From NCBI RefSeq assembly GCF_050433225.1, contig NZ_JBNPXQ010000010.1, positions 1 through 64,000 of the forward strand: 64,000 nt of DNA, read 5' to 3'. The notes under the pieces were generated by a model. It was not told the origin of the DNA and did not search any database. It was given only the letters and a program-made list of their open reading frames with translations. This DNA comes from Sphingomonas_D zeicaulis. GTDB lineage: Bacteria; Pseudomonadota; Alphaproteobacteria; Sphingomonadales; Sphingomonadaceae. This document shows, piece after piece, positions 1-9,767 of the stretch; position 1 is the stretch's first letter, and every line of letters starts with the position of its first letter. The translations under genes and the position numbers were made by a program.

Positions 1-317
1 CAGCGAGGCAGACGCCGGGCGCCATGCACCTTCTGGATGAAATGCTTGATCATCTGCTCGGCGACTTCGATGTCGGAGATGACGCCATCGCGGATCGGCC
101 GGACAACCCTGATCTGCCTCGGTGCCTTGCCCATCATCAGCTTCGCATCGTCACCCACGGCCTTGACGCGGCTCGCGCCGTCGACCGTCTCGATCGCAAC
201 GACGGAAGGCTCGTTGAGGATGATGCCCCGCCCGCGGACATGAACCAGCGTGTTCGCGGTGCCGAGATCGATTGCCATGTCCTGGGAAAACGCGCTTAGC
301 CAGCGTTTGAAAATCAT
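1..317 (-). CDS. mreB: Rod shape-determining protein MreB, 5' part only
   Basis: Reading leftwards from the ATG at 317, about 105 codons are visible before the window edge. The N-terminus carries a short basic-hydrophobic helix (residues 1-13, like the membrane-binding helix of MreB), then the actin-family phosphate-1 motif D-L-G-T-A-N-T-L-V at about residues 17-25 and the conserved stretch R-G-R-G-I-I-L-N-E-P-S. MreB forms membrane-bound filaments that guide cell-wall synthesis in rods. A later in-frame ATG at 278 begins at M-A-I-D-L-G, but the longer start keeps the membrane helix. mreC would be expected next, beyond the window, if the usual operon is kept. Whether this is the only mreB copy cannot be told here. 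Confidence 0.9.
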   Translation of the reverse strand, partial: MIFKRWLSAFSQDMAIDLGTANTLVHVRGRGIILNEPSVVAIETVDGASRVKAVGDDAKLMMGKAPRQIRVVRPIRDGVISDIEVAEQMIKHFIQKVHGARRLPR

Positions 318-561
318 CGAAATCGAGACCCTGTTGTTCAGATGCCGCTTGGCGTGACCCGTCTGGAGCCGGATCCAGGTGGGCGCTGCACGTGTTGCGA
401 CCGCATGACGATGGAGATCGGAAAGAGCGTGGGCCGGTCCGCAGACGGAGCGGCAGATACGCGGACGGAGCCAAAACCCTTGGTAAACGAAAAATATTCC
501 GCCTAATGAGCCTTACTCGGCCTGCCTTAAATTCGCGAAATTCTACCGATCCTTCCCAAAT

Positions 562-575
562 TTGAGATAAATCAA
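562..575. promoter_or_regulatory. Possible FNR/FixK-type box upstream of the bicarbonate transporter
   Basis: The sequence TTGAG-ATAA-ATCAA differs at one base from the classic TTGAT-N4-ATCAA site of the Crp/Fnr superfamily. It lies about 90 bp before the preferred start of the SulP gene, in the AT-rich gap of about 350 bp between mreB and that gene. I see nothing else clear in the gap. Binding and oxygen control are inference. Confidence 0.4.
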
Positions 576-665
576 ATCGTTGCTGTATGCAAATTTAGTG
601 TGAAAATATTGCATTTAATGACAGGGATCAGCGGTAACGTTTTTTCTCGGGATCAGGGGAATCAG

Positions 666-2242
666 GTGCCGTCAGGCAATTTGTTGAAGTCGATCAAATC
701 AGATGCTCCTGCTTCACTTGTCGTTGCCCTGGTCGCATTACCGCTTTGCCTCGGTGTCGCACTGGCGTCCGGGGCGCCGCTTTTTTCCGGCATCATTGCG
801 GGTGTGGTCGGCGGTGTGGTCGTCGGGGCCCTGTCCGGAGCGCGACTGTCGGTGAGCGGACCGGCGGCGGGGCTCACCGTCATCGTTTTTGACGCCATTC
901 AGGCGCTGCCGAGCTTCGAGGCGTTTCTGCTCGCGGTGGTTCTTGCCGGCATCATGCAAATCCTGTTCGGCCTGACCCGATCGGGCGTTCTCAGCGAGTT
1001 CGTCCCATCCTCGGTGGTAACCGGCATGCTCGCCGCGTCGGCCTCATCCTGATCCTCAAGCAGGTACCGCATGCCGTCGGTTATGACGGCGACTATTCCG
1101 GCAGTTTCGCCTTCTTCCAGGCGAACGGCTACACTACCTTCTCGGCGATCTCTCATGCGCTGCGGGAGAGCGTTCTGTGGGGCGAGCTCCTGATAAGCTC
1201 CGCAAGCCTATTTTTTCTCTTCTGGTGGGATCATGCCCGCCCCTCAACGGGATTGCTCAGGTTCGTTCCCGGACCGTTGATCGTCGTTCTTATCGGCGTT
1301 CTCGGCAATCTGATGCTGGGCTATGTGGCCCCTGCGCTGCACATTCAGCCTTCGCATCTTGTCCAGGTGCCGGTCGCGAACGGCGTCGGCGGCTTTCTAT
1401 CGCTATTCGAACTGCCGGATTTATCCGCGATCGGGAACCACGCAGTCTGGGCCACCGCGGTGACGGTGGGAATCGTCGCGACGCTGGAATCGCTTCTCAG
1501 TGTCAAGGCGGTCGACGAGATCGACCCGCGACGCGCGTTGACGGACAAGAACCGCGAACTCTTCGCGCACGGCAGCGGCAACATCGTCTCGGGCCTGATG
1601 GGGGGTATTCCCGTCACGTCGGTGATCGTCCGCTCGTCGGCGAACGTCGAGGCGGGCGCGGAGAGCAAGTTGTCGACCATCCTGCACGGAACATGGCTGT
1701 TGCTGAGTGTCATGCTGATTCCGACGGTGCTGAACCATATCCCGCTGTCCGCGCTGGCCGCGATCCTGATCGCCACAGGCTACAAGCTGGCCAAGCCCAA
1801 GCTGTTTCTCCAACGCTATCGACAGGGCTGGACGCAGTTCATCCCGTTCGTCGCCACCGTCGCGGCCATCCTCCTGACGAATTTGCTGACTGGCATCCTG
1901 GTCGGTCTGGCGATCGGCTTCGTTTTCGTCGTGGGGAGGAATTTTCGTTCGGCGATCACCTTTGTTTGCGACGATGATGATTGCCTCATCCGCGCCCGAC
2001 GAAACCTGTACTTCATCCACAAATATGAACTGCAACGCGAGTTGGCCCGCGTCCCCGATGGCCGCAACCTCCTGATCGACCTCTCGTCGACGAACTACGT
2101 CGACCTCGACAACATCGATGTCATCAATGCGTTCATCACGGGAGCGATATATCGCGACATCAGGGTGGTTGTCCGGGGCGACATCGCCCGGCGCAGCGCC
2201 CCGCTCATCAATGCCCCCGGGCTCGAGGTCAGCTTCGCATGA
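666..2242 (+). pseudogene. SulP-family bicarbonate/sulfate transporter, broken by one frameshift
   Basis: The two halves join into one SulP permease if a single base is restored. The first half runs in frame to a TGA at 1050-1052. The second half continues in the next frame from about 1039 without interruption to the TGA at 2240-2242. At 1036-1042 the text reads GCG-TCGG where the expected residues (A-A-I-G-L-I) need one more base. Membrane segments occur throughout both halves, and a short STAS-like tail (L-I-D-L-S-S-T-N-Y-V-D) lies near 2070-2110. The GTG at 666 is preferred because AGGGGA stands 5 bases before it; GTG 600 and ATG 618 are alternatives. It overlaps the carbonic anhydrase gene by four bases, a known pairing for bicarbonate uptake. 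The frameshift may be real or a sequencing error. Confidence 0.8.
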
Positions 2243-2874
2243 GATTGTACAAACAACTGCTCCTTGCCAATCGCGCTTGGTCGTTTGAACTGCTCGACGA
2301 GAACAGCGACTTCTTCAGCCGGCAGGTTGCGGGCCAGAAGCCCGATTTTCTGTGGATCGGGTGTTCAGATAGCAGGGTTGGACCTGAGCAGATCACGATG
2401 ACGCCCCCAGGCGGCATGTTCATTCATCGCAACATTGCGAACCTGATCGACGATCACGACCTGAATTGCATGGCGGTGCTGCAATATGCGGTCTGCGTGC
2501 TAGAGGTGAAGCATATCATTCTGTGCGGGCACCATGGCTGCGGGGGAATCAAGGCGGCGCGGACTGGTGGCACCGAGGGTGCGGTCGATCGATGGCTTGC
2601 AAACGCTCGCGCCGTTCATTCGGCGCACGCCGCAGAGATCGAGGATGCCGGTGACGAAGATGCGCGCATCAATCGGTTCGTCGAGGTCAACGTTCGCGAG
2701 CAGCTCATTCGCCTCGCCCGTACAGCCGTCGTGCAGAAACGCTGGGCATCCGGCATTCCGCTGGCGCTGCATGGCTGGGTCTATGATCTGCGCGACGGCG
2801 TGATCAAGCCGCTGCTGGAACTCGATGCCGCGGCGCCGCTCGACGACGTCGAGGCGCCTGCGCCGGTTCTCTGA
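2239..2874 (+). CDS. can: Beta-carbonic anhydrase
   Basis: The 211-residue protein interconverts CO2 and bicarbonate in the cytoplasm. The class signature is complete: C42-S-D44-S-R46 with the Asp-Arg dyad, and H98-H-G-C101-G-G giving the remaining zinc ligands. The length and the motifs H-R-N-I-A-N and L-Q-Y-A-V match the Can/YadF type. The ATG overlaps the stop of the SulP gene (ATGA), so translation is probably coupled and the pair should act together in inorganic carbon supply. With the transporter frame broken, the enzyme may still be made from internal initiation. Strong assignment. Confidence 0.96.
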   Translation: MRLYKQLLLANRAWSFELLDENSDFFSRQVAGQKPDFLWIGCSDSRVGPEQITMTPPGGMFIHRNIANLIDDHDLNCMAVLQYAVCVLEVKHIILCGHHGCGGIKAARTGGTEGAVDRWLANARAVHSAHAAEIEDAGDEDARINRFVEVNVREQLIRLARTAVVQKRWASGIPLALHGWVYDLRDGVIKPLLELDAAAPLDDVEAPAPVL

Positions 2875-3059
2875 CTGGCCTCGAAGTCTCGTCGTTTGGC
2901 GAATGATTCTCGGGCTCGTGAAGATCGGCGCCCCCTTCGAGGGTCGTCGGCGCCGGTTTGCCACCCCGCCTTCTCCGCGCCCAGTTCTGTCCGATAAGGA
3001 AGGCGGGTTCAACAGGTGGTTGCAACACGTCATGCCCGAAGCAAGAAGCGGTGTGAGCG

Positions 3060-3919
3060 ATGAAGCAGCAGCAGCGGACCCATTACTCGGCAGCGCAGCG
3101 AGCTGAGATTTGGGACCCCTGGCAGCGCGGCGAGTCGATGAGTTCGATCGGTCGCCACATCGACCGGCAGTCGTCATCGATCTTTTCGGTGCTGTCGCGG
3201 TCGGGAGGGATACGGCCGGTCGAGCGTGGGCGATCGGTGCGGGCGCTGGCGGCCCTGCTTGGGCGCGCGCCCTCGACGATCAGCCGTGAGATCGGTCGCA
3301 ATGGTGGGCGGGACGCCTATCGTGCGACGGTGTCGGACCAGGCGGCCTGGGAGCGTGGGCGACGTCCCAAGCTCTGCAAGCTGGCTTGCCAGCCCGCCTT
3401 GCGGCGAACAGTATCGGCCAAGCTGCGGCGCAAATGGTCGCCGGAGCAGATCGCAGGCTGGCTCAGGCGCAGCTTTCCGGACGAAGAGCGGCATCGGGTG
3501 TCACACGAGACCATCTACAAAAGCCTGTATATCCAGGCGCGTGGTGTGCTGAAGAAGGAGTTGCTCGAGCATCTGCGGGCAAGGCGCACGATCCGGCGGT
3601 CGCGCCATGCCAGCCTGAAACGCGATGGGCTCGGCCAGATCAAGGATGCGATCTCGATCAGCGAAAGACCCGCGGCGGTTGAGGGCCGCGCCGTGCCCGG
3701 GCATTGGGGGGGGGTGATCTCCTCTTGCGGGCTCGAAACAGTCACATCGTGACGTTGGTCGAACGCCAATGCCGCTACGTTGTCCTGGCCAAGGTCGCGA
3801 GCAAGGAAACCGTCACCTTGGTCTCGGCGCTGATCAGGCAGGCACACAAGCTACCTCGCGCGCTTTACCAATCGCTGACCTGGGATCGAGGCAAGGAGCT
3901 TGCCGATTCGAGATTGTAA
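3060..3919 (+). pseudogene. IS30-family transposase remnant (frameshifted, 3' truncated)
   Basis: The reading frame opens with K-Q-Q-Q-R-T-H-Y-S-A-A-Q-R-A-E-I-W and continues through R-A-P-S-T-I-S-R-E-I, S-P-E-Q-I-A-G-W-L and V-S-H-E-T-I-Y, all typical of IS30 transposases. At a run of nine G (3706-3714), where the family has G-H-W-E-G-D-L, the frame slips. The DDE core then continues in another frame (H-I-V-T-L-V-E-R-Q, L-T-W-D-R-G-K-E-L) up to about 3906, where similarity stops abruptly. About 25 residues also seem missing between R-P-V-E-R-G-R-S and V-R-A-L-A. The last part of the catalytic domain is absent, so the element cannot move on its own. I could not define terminal inverted repeats. 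Confidence 0.85.
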
Positions 3920-4708
3920 ACGCGCGTGCTATGCATTGATAACGCGAGAATGACGGTTGCTCACATATGGTTAAACGCAACAATGTTGGTTGCAGAACGC
4001 CTCAAATACCTTCCGCCAGCACGGAGAGGTTGGCGCTCGCCTCCGGCGCCGTTCGCTGGGCGCTGCCGTTTGATGGAAATGTGCGCTGGACAGCTACATG
4101 CGGGGGATGGGGAACGCCCACCACGGGCATGGACATCCCGGACAGAGTGTCTCAGGCTTCCGCCATCGCTTCAGACAAAGCCAACGACAATTAGCTCAAG
4201 CGGCGCAACATTGCGCGCCGTGCCAATAATGTTGGTAACATGACGCTGCTAAGCAGCTTGCGACTGCGAACTGAAAATGGCGCTGCCGGTTCATCAGCAG
4301 GAGATTCAACGCCACCTCCGCCGGCGGCGCAAGCCAAAGGCGCACGATCGATCAACCATCATGCAACAGCCGACCCGTCAACGACGACGCATCAACTTGT
4401 AATAAACCGACGAAATTCATACCGCCGCGAGACCGCCGCGGCCGTGGCTGCCAAATGGCAACGTGCGGCACTCCGCCCGGGCATGGCGCGTCGACATCGG
4501 GCAGGGGTGTCACGGCCGGATCGTCACGTGCCTGCACTGCTGATCGACGACCCCGCAACTCGGGCGGAACCGGGCAGCCGCCACCGGAGAACATGAGACA
4601 GGGCGGGGAGGCGGCATAGGCTTTCTCGGTACGACCGCTGCGCCCTCCCGTTGCACGAGCCGCGGGGTTGTCCACCCAGGCGCGCTCATTGGGGCTTGCC
4701 GCGGCGCC
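3920..4708. other. About 790 bp without a recognisable gene
   Basis: Short open frames exist here, but none has a plausible protein or ribosome site. The stretch begins where the IS30 remnant breaks off and ends at the stop of a flavin monooxygenase gene. Two related motifs are present: AATGTTGGT at 3982-3990, and a 5-3-5 inverted repeat ATGTT-GGT-AACAT at 4229-4241 that looks like a LacI-type operator half-pair. This could be the orphaned control region of a gene lost beside the insertion sequence; that is speculation. Confidence 0.5.
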
Positions 4709-5725
4709 TCATCGCCATCCGAGCGCGGGCGCGACCTGCGTCAGCAACGCCTCGAGCAGATGCACATTATAGGCCACGCCCAACTGGTTGGGCACGGTCA
4801 GCAGCACCGTGTCCGCCTCGGCAATCGCTTCGTCGGCGCGCAACTGTTCGATCAGCCTCTCAGGCTCGGCGGCATAGGTGCGGCCGAAGACAGCGCGCAT
4901 ATTGTCGATCAGCCCGATCTGGTCGCTGCTGTCTCCCCGGCCGAAGTAGGCGCGGTCGCGGTCGTCGACGAGCGCGAAGATCGAGCGCGAAACTGACACG
5001 CGCGGCGTTCGGGTGTGCCCGGCTTCTTTCCACGCGGTACGAAAGAGGCGGATCTGCTCGGCCTGCTGAACGTGAAACGGCTGGCCCGACTCGTCCGCCT
5101 TCAGTGTCGAGCTCTGCAGGTTCATGCCCATCTTCGCGGCCCAAACCGCGGTGGCGTTGGAGGCCGAACCCCACCAGATGCGATCCTTCAGCCCGTCCGC
5201 GAAAGGCTCGAGCCGCAACAGCCCCGGCGGGTTCGGGAACATCGGATTGGGATTGGGCTGGGCAAAGCCCTTGCCGTCGAGAAGCTTTAGGAAGGTCTCG
5301 GCATGGGCACGGCCCATGTCGGATGCGTCCTGCCCCTCCGCCGGCGCATAGCCGAAATGCCGCCAGCCATCGATGACCTGCTCGGGCGAGCCGCGGCTGA
5401 TGCCGAGTTGCAGCCTGCCACCGCTGATCAGGTCCGCAGAACCTGCGTCCTCGAACATGTAGAACGGGTTCTCATAGCGCATGTCGATCACGCCGGTGCC
5501 GATCTCGATCCGCTGCGTGCGGGCGCCGACCGCCGCCAGCAGCGGGAAGGGGGATGCGAGCTGGCGGGCGAAATGATGGACACGAAAATAGGCGCCGTTA
5601 GCGCCAAGTTCCTCGGCGGCAACCGCCAGATCGATCGACTGCAGCAGCACGTCGCTCGCCGAACGCGTTGCCGAATGCTGGGTGTCGCTCCAATGCCCGA
5701 ATGACAGGAACCCGATCTTCTTCAT
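4709..5725 (-). CDS. LLM-class flavin-dependent monooxygenase (luciferase-like)
   Basis: The 338-residue protein has the bacterial luciferase-like TIM-barrel pattern: an N-terminal K-K-I-G-F-L-S-F-G-H-W strand, A-E-E-L-G-A-N-G-A-Y-F-R-V-H-H-F, the I-E-I-G-T-G-V strand and G-R-L-Q-L-G-I-S-R-G. Members use reduced flavin (FMNH2 or F420) to oxidise diverse organic substrates. The ATG at 5725 is chosen over a TTG three bases upstream; GAAAGG lies a suitable distance before it. It follows the MFS gene on the same strand with a gap of about 130 bp. That gap holds a GC hairpin (5827-5845) without a T tract. The substrate cannot be read from the sequence. Confidence 0.85.
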   Translation of the reverse strand: MKKIGFLSFGHWSDTQHSATRSASDVLLQSIDLAVAAEELGANGAYFRVHHFARQLASPFPLLAAVGARTQRIEIGTGVIDMRYENPFYMFEDAGSADLISGGRLQLGISRGSPEQVIDGWRHFGYAPAEGQDASDMGRAHAETFLKLLDGKGFAQPNPNPMFPNPPGLLRLEPFADGLKDRIWWGSASNATAVWAAKMGMNLQSSTLKADESGQPFHVQQAEQIRLFRTAWKEAGHTRTPRVSVSRSIFALVDDRDRAYFGRGDSSDQIGLIDNMRAVFGRTYAAEPERLIEQLRADEAIAEADTVLLTVPNQLGVAYNVHLLEALLTQVAPALGWR

Positions 5726-5859
5726 CAATTGGCCTTTCCGCGAGGATATCCGCGGCTGGCCATATGGTCACACCGTTCCCGATCGTCACCCTCATTCGGG
5801 CGTGCTGGGGGCAGGGGAGGGGCCTCGGGCAGCAGAAGGCTGCCCGGTACCATGCTATA

Positions 5860-7416
5860 TCACCGCAGCGGCGCACCGAGCGCGGCGTTATCCGCCTCCC
5901 GCGCCAGCGCCTCGGCGCGGCGGCTGCGCAGGATTTCCAGGTTCTGCTCGTGGCGCCGGCGGTCGATCGGGTAGAAGAGCAGGATAAGGCAACCCACCGC
6001 CCAGAGCAGGAACGCGATGGGGATATAGTGGACCAGAAGGCTGTCCATCATCGCGTCGCTGACCCGCTCGGGTTTCACCTTTTCGGGAAAGCCCGCCCAG
6101 GTGAGGATCAGCCCGTTGACCACCAGCCCCAGCGCGGTCGAGCATTGCTGCATGAAGCTGGACGCGGCGAAGAAGGTGCCGGCCTCATGGCGGCCGGTGT
6201 GTACTGCGCTGTCCTCTACGACGTCTGCCAGCATCGATGAGGTGTTGATCAGCGAAATCGCCACCATCGCGCCATAGACCGCGCCGATCGCAAACAGCGT
6301 CGGCAGCAGCCCCGCATCTCCGGCCACGAAGAAGAGATCGAAATAGGCGAGCAACAGCGGGCTGAGCCCCAACCCGACGCCTGCGACAGCGAACAGCATG
6401 GAACTGGCCCGCTTGCCCAGCCAGTGCGACATGATGGGGGCGAGCGGTGCGGCGATGGTGGCGGCGACGAGGCTGTCGAGCGTCAGCAGCGCGAGTTGCG
6501 CGGCGCTCAGTCCGAACAGGTAGGTGTTGAAGTAGAGCGCGGTCGCTGCGTAAAGCCCGATGGCGGTGAACTTGAACACGCCGAAGCCGAAGATTGCCAG
6601 GAAGGCACGGCTTTTGAAGGCTGCCAGCATCTCGCGAAAATGCGTCGCCGGACTGGTACGCGTGGTGCGTACCTCCGCCTGCCGCAAATAGGGAATGCAG
6701 CGATGCGTGCCGAGCCCGCACGCCAGGATTGAGGCTAAGATCAGCACCGATCCCAGCAGCGCGAACCCGACATAACTTTCCGGGTTGAGCTGCCCGCGCG
6801 GATAGTCCGGCGTTGCCGCGAAGAACACGAGCAGCGAAATCGCGCTGAAGCCGTACTGGCCGATATAGAGGAACCAGTATCGCAGCGAGAACAGTCGCGT
6901 GCGCGCACCATAATCGTTGGTGAGTTCCGCGGTCATCGCCTGCGTGTTGATCTCGAACGCGCTGATCGACACACGCGTCATCATCGCGGTCACGAACACC
7001 CAGCAGCCGATCGCCCATGGAGACAGGCCACTCGGCGGAAACCACACCAGCGCGAAGAAAAGTGCGGTCGGCAGCGCCGCGGCATAGATGAAGGGATGGC
7101 GCCGCCCCCAGCGCGTGCGCACGACATCGGACCAGCGCCCGAGGAAAGGATCGGCGATCGCGTCGATCACCAACGTCAACGCCAGCGCCGCCGCAACAAT
7201 CCCCGCAGGCACGCCGACCACCTGATTGTAGAAGAACATCAGATAGGCGGAGAAGGACACGTTCTTCACGCCGTTGGCGATCGCGCCCACGCCATAGCTC
7301 AGCCGGATCGAGCGGGTGAGCGGCGGTGGTCGATCGATCGTGCCCGGGCCGGGCACGGCGATGGGGGGAATGGCGGGGGCGGGCGACGATGTGCCGTCAA
7401 GCGTGCGGGTGGCCAT
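5860..7416 (-). CDS. MFS transporter, GPH (sugar:cation symporter)-like family
   Basis: The 518-residue inner-membrane protein has about 12 hydrophobic segments. The motif D-A-I-A-D-P-F-L-G-R-W-S-D (about residues 85-97) followed by R-T-R-W-G-R-R-H-P-F is the hallmark of the MelB/GPH branch. A proline-rich N-terminal tail of about 30 residues precedes the first membrane segment. Sphingomonad members sit beside TonB receptors and catabolic genes and probably carry the same substrate inward as the receptor at 9768. The start ATG at 7416 has GGAG nine bases upstream. Transport of a glycoside or an acid is inference. Confidence 0.85.
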   Translation of the reverse strand: MATRTLDGTSSPAPAIPPIAVPGPGTIDRPPPLTRSIRLSYGVGAIANGVKNVSFSAYLMFFYNQVVGVPAGIVAAALALTLVIDAIADPFLGRWSDVVRTRWGRRHPFIYAAALPTALFFALVWFPPSGLSPWAIGCWVFVTAMMTRVSISAFEINTQAMTAELTNDYGARTRLFSLRYWFLYIGQYGFSAISLLVFFAATPDYPRGQLNPESYVGFALLGSVLILASILACGLGTHRCIPYLRQAEVRTTRTSPATHFREMLAAFKSRAFLAIFGFGVFKFTAIGLYAATALYFNTYLFGLSAAQLALLTLDSLVAATIAAPLAPIMSHWLGKRASSMLFAVAGVGLGLSPLLLAYFDLFFVAGDAGLLPTLFAIGAVYGAMVAISLINTSSMLADVVEDSAVHTGRHEAGTFFAASSFMQQCSTALGLVVNGLILTWAGFPEKVKPERVSDAMMDSLLVHYIPIAFLLWAVGCLILLFYPIDRRRHEQNLEILRSRRAEALAREADNAALGAPLR

Positions 7417-7537
7417 GGTCTAGCACTCCGTCGGCTGGCGACAGTCGCCGCGCCGCAGCGCAGGATCGCTGGTGGCAAATCCGGGTAACTTCTGTGGCTG
7501 CCGAGGTGCCATTCATCCCTCCTGGTGCCGCCAACTG

Positions 7538-7555
7538 ATGCACTTATCGGTGCAT
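7538..7555. promoter_or_regulatory. Operator-like inverted repeat before the MFS gene
   Basis: Perfect arms ATGCAC and GTGCAT flank a six-base spacer (TTATCG). The site lies 122 bp before the MFS start, in the gap behind the acyl-CoA synthetase gene. A weaker copy (TTGCAC...GCTGCAT) follows near 7588-7606. A repressor site is likely; the regulator is unknown. Confidence 0.4.
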
Positions 7556-7648
7556 TAGTCAAAATATCATGGCGGTCTTTGTCGGGAGGTTTGCACCGAT
7601 CCGCTGCATAGGCAAGAGGATTAATGGTGCTTGTGATAATAGTGCGCC

Positions 7649-9274
7649 TCAGATGTGGCGGGCCAGCGAGTCCCAGTAGCGACGACGGACGTCCGCACGC
7701 AGCACCTTTCCGGCCGGGGAATGCGGCAGTTCGTTAACGAAATCGACAGCGCGCGGCAGCTTGTAGCGCGCCAGCCGCCCGGCCGCGAATGCAATCAGAT
7801 CGGCGGCGAGTTCCGCAGATGGCCGCCAGTTCGGGGCCAGTGCCACCACCGCGCGCACCTCCTCGCCCCATTCCGGATTGGGCGTGCCGACCGTGCAGCA
7901 TTGTCGCACCGCCGGATGATCGAGCATCACCATGTCGATCTCCTGCGGATAGATGTTCACCCCGCCCGAGATGATCGTTTCCGCCGAGCGGCCGGTAAGG
8001 AAGAGATAGCCGTCCGCATCGATATGGCCGATGTCGCCGACGCTGAAATGGCTGCCCCCGAAGGTATCTCGATTCTTGTCGGGCGCGTTGTGATAGCGTG
8101 GCGCCAGCGCGGCAATATTGGGGAAGCTTACCCGGCCGGTGACGCCGGGAGGGCAGGGGGCGCCCGTCTCGTCGAGCACGCAGGCGCCGCTGTCCGGCGG
8201 GATGCGGCCGACGCTGCCGGGCTTGCGCAGCCATTCTTCCGAGGTGATGTGGATGCGTGTCGCCACTTCGGTTGCGGCATAATATTCCCACAGCACGGGC
8301 CCCAGCCAATCGATCATCGCGCGCTTCACCTCCGGCGGCGTGGGGGCCGCGCCATGCACAACCATCCGCAGGCTGGAGAGATCGTCGGCAGATCGCATGG
8401 CGTCGGGCAGGGCGAGCAGGCGCTGGAACATGGTGGCGACCATGTGGGTGTGCGTCACTCGGTGGCGCGCGATCAGCGCGAGCGCCTCCGCCGGATCGAA
8501 CCGCTCCATCATTACGATCGCCGCGCCGGAGGCGAGAGGGAACAGCAGGTCGAACGCCAGCGGTCCGCCATGATAGGCCGGGCCGCACAGCAGATTCACA
8601 TCGCCGTCGCGATAACCGAAGCTGCTGCCTTCGCGCATCGGCAATACCGTCGCTGCGCCTGGCTTGACCACGCCCTTGGGGCGACCGGTCGTGCCCGATG
8701 TGTAAAGCATGGTGCGGCCGAGGACGGGATCGTCCAGCGCGTCTCCGGAAAACGCCGCGATCGCCACCTCATAGTCGACAAAGCCGGGCGCGGTGCCTTC
8801 CACCGCCAATGCGAAAAGCAGACCGTCGGCAGCGGATGCGGGCACGCGATCGGCGAAATCGGCCTGCACGATCAGCGCCCGCGCGCCGCAATCCTCGACG
8901 ATATAGGCGACTTCTTCGGCGGAAAGGTGCCAGTTGACCGGGGTGAAGCGATAGCCGCCGCGCTGGCAGGCGAGAAGGATCTCAACGAAGGCGGGGATGT
9001 TGCCGCACAACGCCGCGACAGGGGATCCGGTGCTCAGCCCCGCAGCGCGCAGGCAGCGCACGAGACGGTTGGCGCGGCGATCAAGATCGGCGAAACTGCG
9101 GTCTCCCCGCGCGGAATGGAGCGCGGGCGCGTCGCCGAACCGCTCTGCCCAATGCGAGAAAAGCTGGCCGCGCGCCGCCAGCGCTGTCCATAATGGCAGC
9201 GCGCCTGCCGGATCCGCTGGGCAGCCACCGGTTGGCACCGGCTCCGGCGCGACGCGCGCGACCGTTTCCTTCAT
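7649..9274 (-). CDS. AMP-dependent acyl-CoA synthetase/ligase
   Basis: The enzyme activates a carboxylic acid to its CoA thioester with ATP. The 541-residue protein shows the adenylate-forming order: P-loop-like Y-T-S-G-T-T-G-R-P-K-G, the Y-Y-A-A-T-E motif, G-D-I-G-H-I-D-A-D-G-Y, the hinge L-T-G-R-S-A-E-T-I-I-S-G-G, N-I-Y-P-Q-E-I-D, and the C-terminal catalytic lysine in P-A-G-K-V-L-R. An in-frame ATG lies 69 bases upstream, but the ATG at 9274 has GGAG six bases before it. It faces away from the TonB receptor gene. Substrate is unknown; the neighbours suggest a lipid-like or aromatic acid. Confidence 0.9.
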   Translation of the reverse strand: MKETVARVAPEPVPTGGCPADPAGALPLWTALAARGQLFSHWAERFGDAPALHSARGDRSFADLDRRANRLVRCLRAAGLSTGSPVAALCGNIPAFVEILLACQRGGYRFTPVNWHLSAEEVAYIVEDCGARALIVQADFADRVPASAADGLLFALAVEGTAPGFVDYEVAIAAFSGDALDDPVLGRTMLYTSGTTGRPKGVVKPGAATVLPMREGSSFGYRDGDVNLLCGPAYHGGPLAFDLLFPLASGAAIVMMERFDPAEALALIARHRVTHTHMVATMFQRLLALPDAMRSADDLSSLRMVVHGAAPTPPEVKRAMIDWLGPVLWEYYAATEVATRIHITSEEWLRKPGSVGRIPPDSGACVLDETGAPCPPGVTGRVSFPNIAALAPRYHNAPDKNRDTFGGSHFSVGDIGHIDADGYLFLTGRSAETIISGGVNIYPQEIDMVMLDHPAVRQCCTVGTPNPEWGEEVRAVVALAPNWRPSAELAADLIAFAAGRLARYKLPRAVDFVNELPHSPAGKVLRADVRRRYWDSLARHI

Positions 9275-9767
9275 ATCGCTCTCCATCATGTTTTCTGCGA
9301 TTTGATAATCGCACCATTTATCAGCTTCGATTGCGTGTCGCAATTATCAGGCGGGGCGTGATGGAATATGGTGCGGCCATGGTGCGCCGCAATATCTGAC
9401 AATCTCTCCAATAGGATCGTCATTATGGTTGCAGAAGTGGGCTTCTTGCGTGGCGGCTCGGGCGATTGCTCGCTGATTGATGGCGGTTGGATCGCTCCTG
9501 CTCCATCCGTCCTCTAGAGAGCCGTGCAAGCTCGTGGCGCCTCAGCGGGCGAAACGCATTGCCTCATCGCGATGCTGCAAATGACTCCAAAACCATCATT
9601 ACGTAGAAAATGACGATCTTCCCTCGTGAAGCGCGCGGCGTATCGACCCCGGAGAGCGGAAGATCAGTGGTGCAGATTGTCATTGACCCACGCACCAGTG
9701 ATGGGGCACGTATCGTCTCGCCCAGTGTCGCAGGAGCCGATGCGGGCCAACGGCCAGGGAGAGGGCG
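9275..9767. promoter_or_regulatory. Divergent control region between acyl-CoA synthetase and TonB receptor genes
   Basis: This gap of about 490 bp holds an imperfect inverted repeat, TGATAATCGC at 9303-9312 and GCAATTATCA at 9340-9349, just upstream of the synthetase start. It is a candidate operator for the minus-strand gene. The receptor start has a good ribosome site (GGGAGAGGGCG before ATG 9768). I see no gene in the gap. Confidence 0.4.

Noticed and set aside
2925..2960. A possible terminator hairpin after the carbonic anhydrase gene
   Set aside because: The GGCGCC-based stem is imperfect and no T run follows.
3926..4596. Short plus-strand frames after the IS30 remnant
   Set aside because: Their composition is non-coding, with no similarity pattern or ribosome site.
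7655..9193. A 512-codon open frame on the plus strand
   Set aside because: It is antisense to an acyl-CoA synthetase with all its motifs intact.
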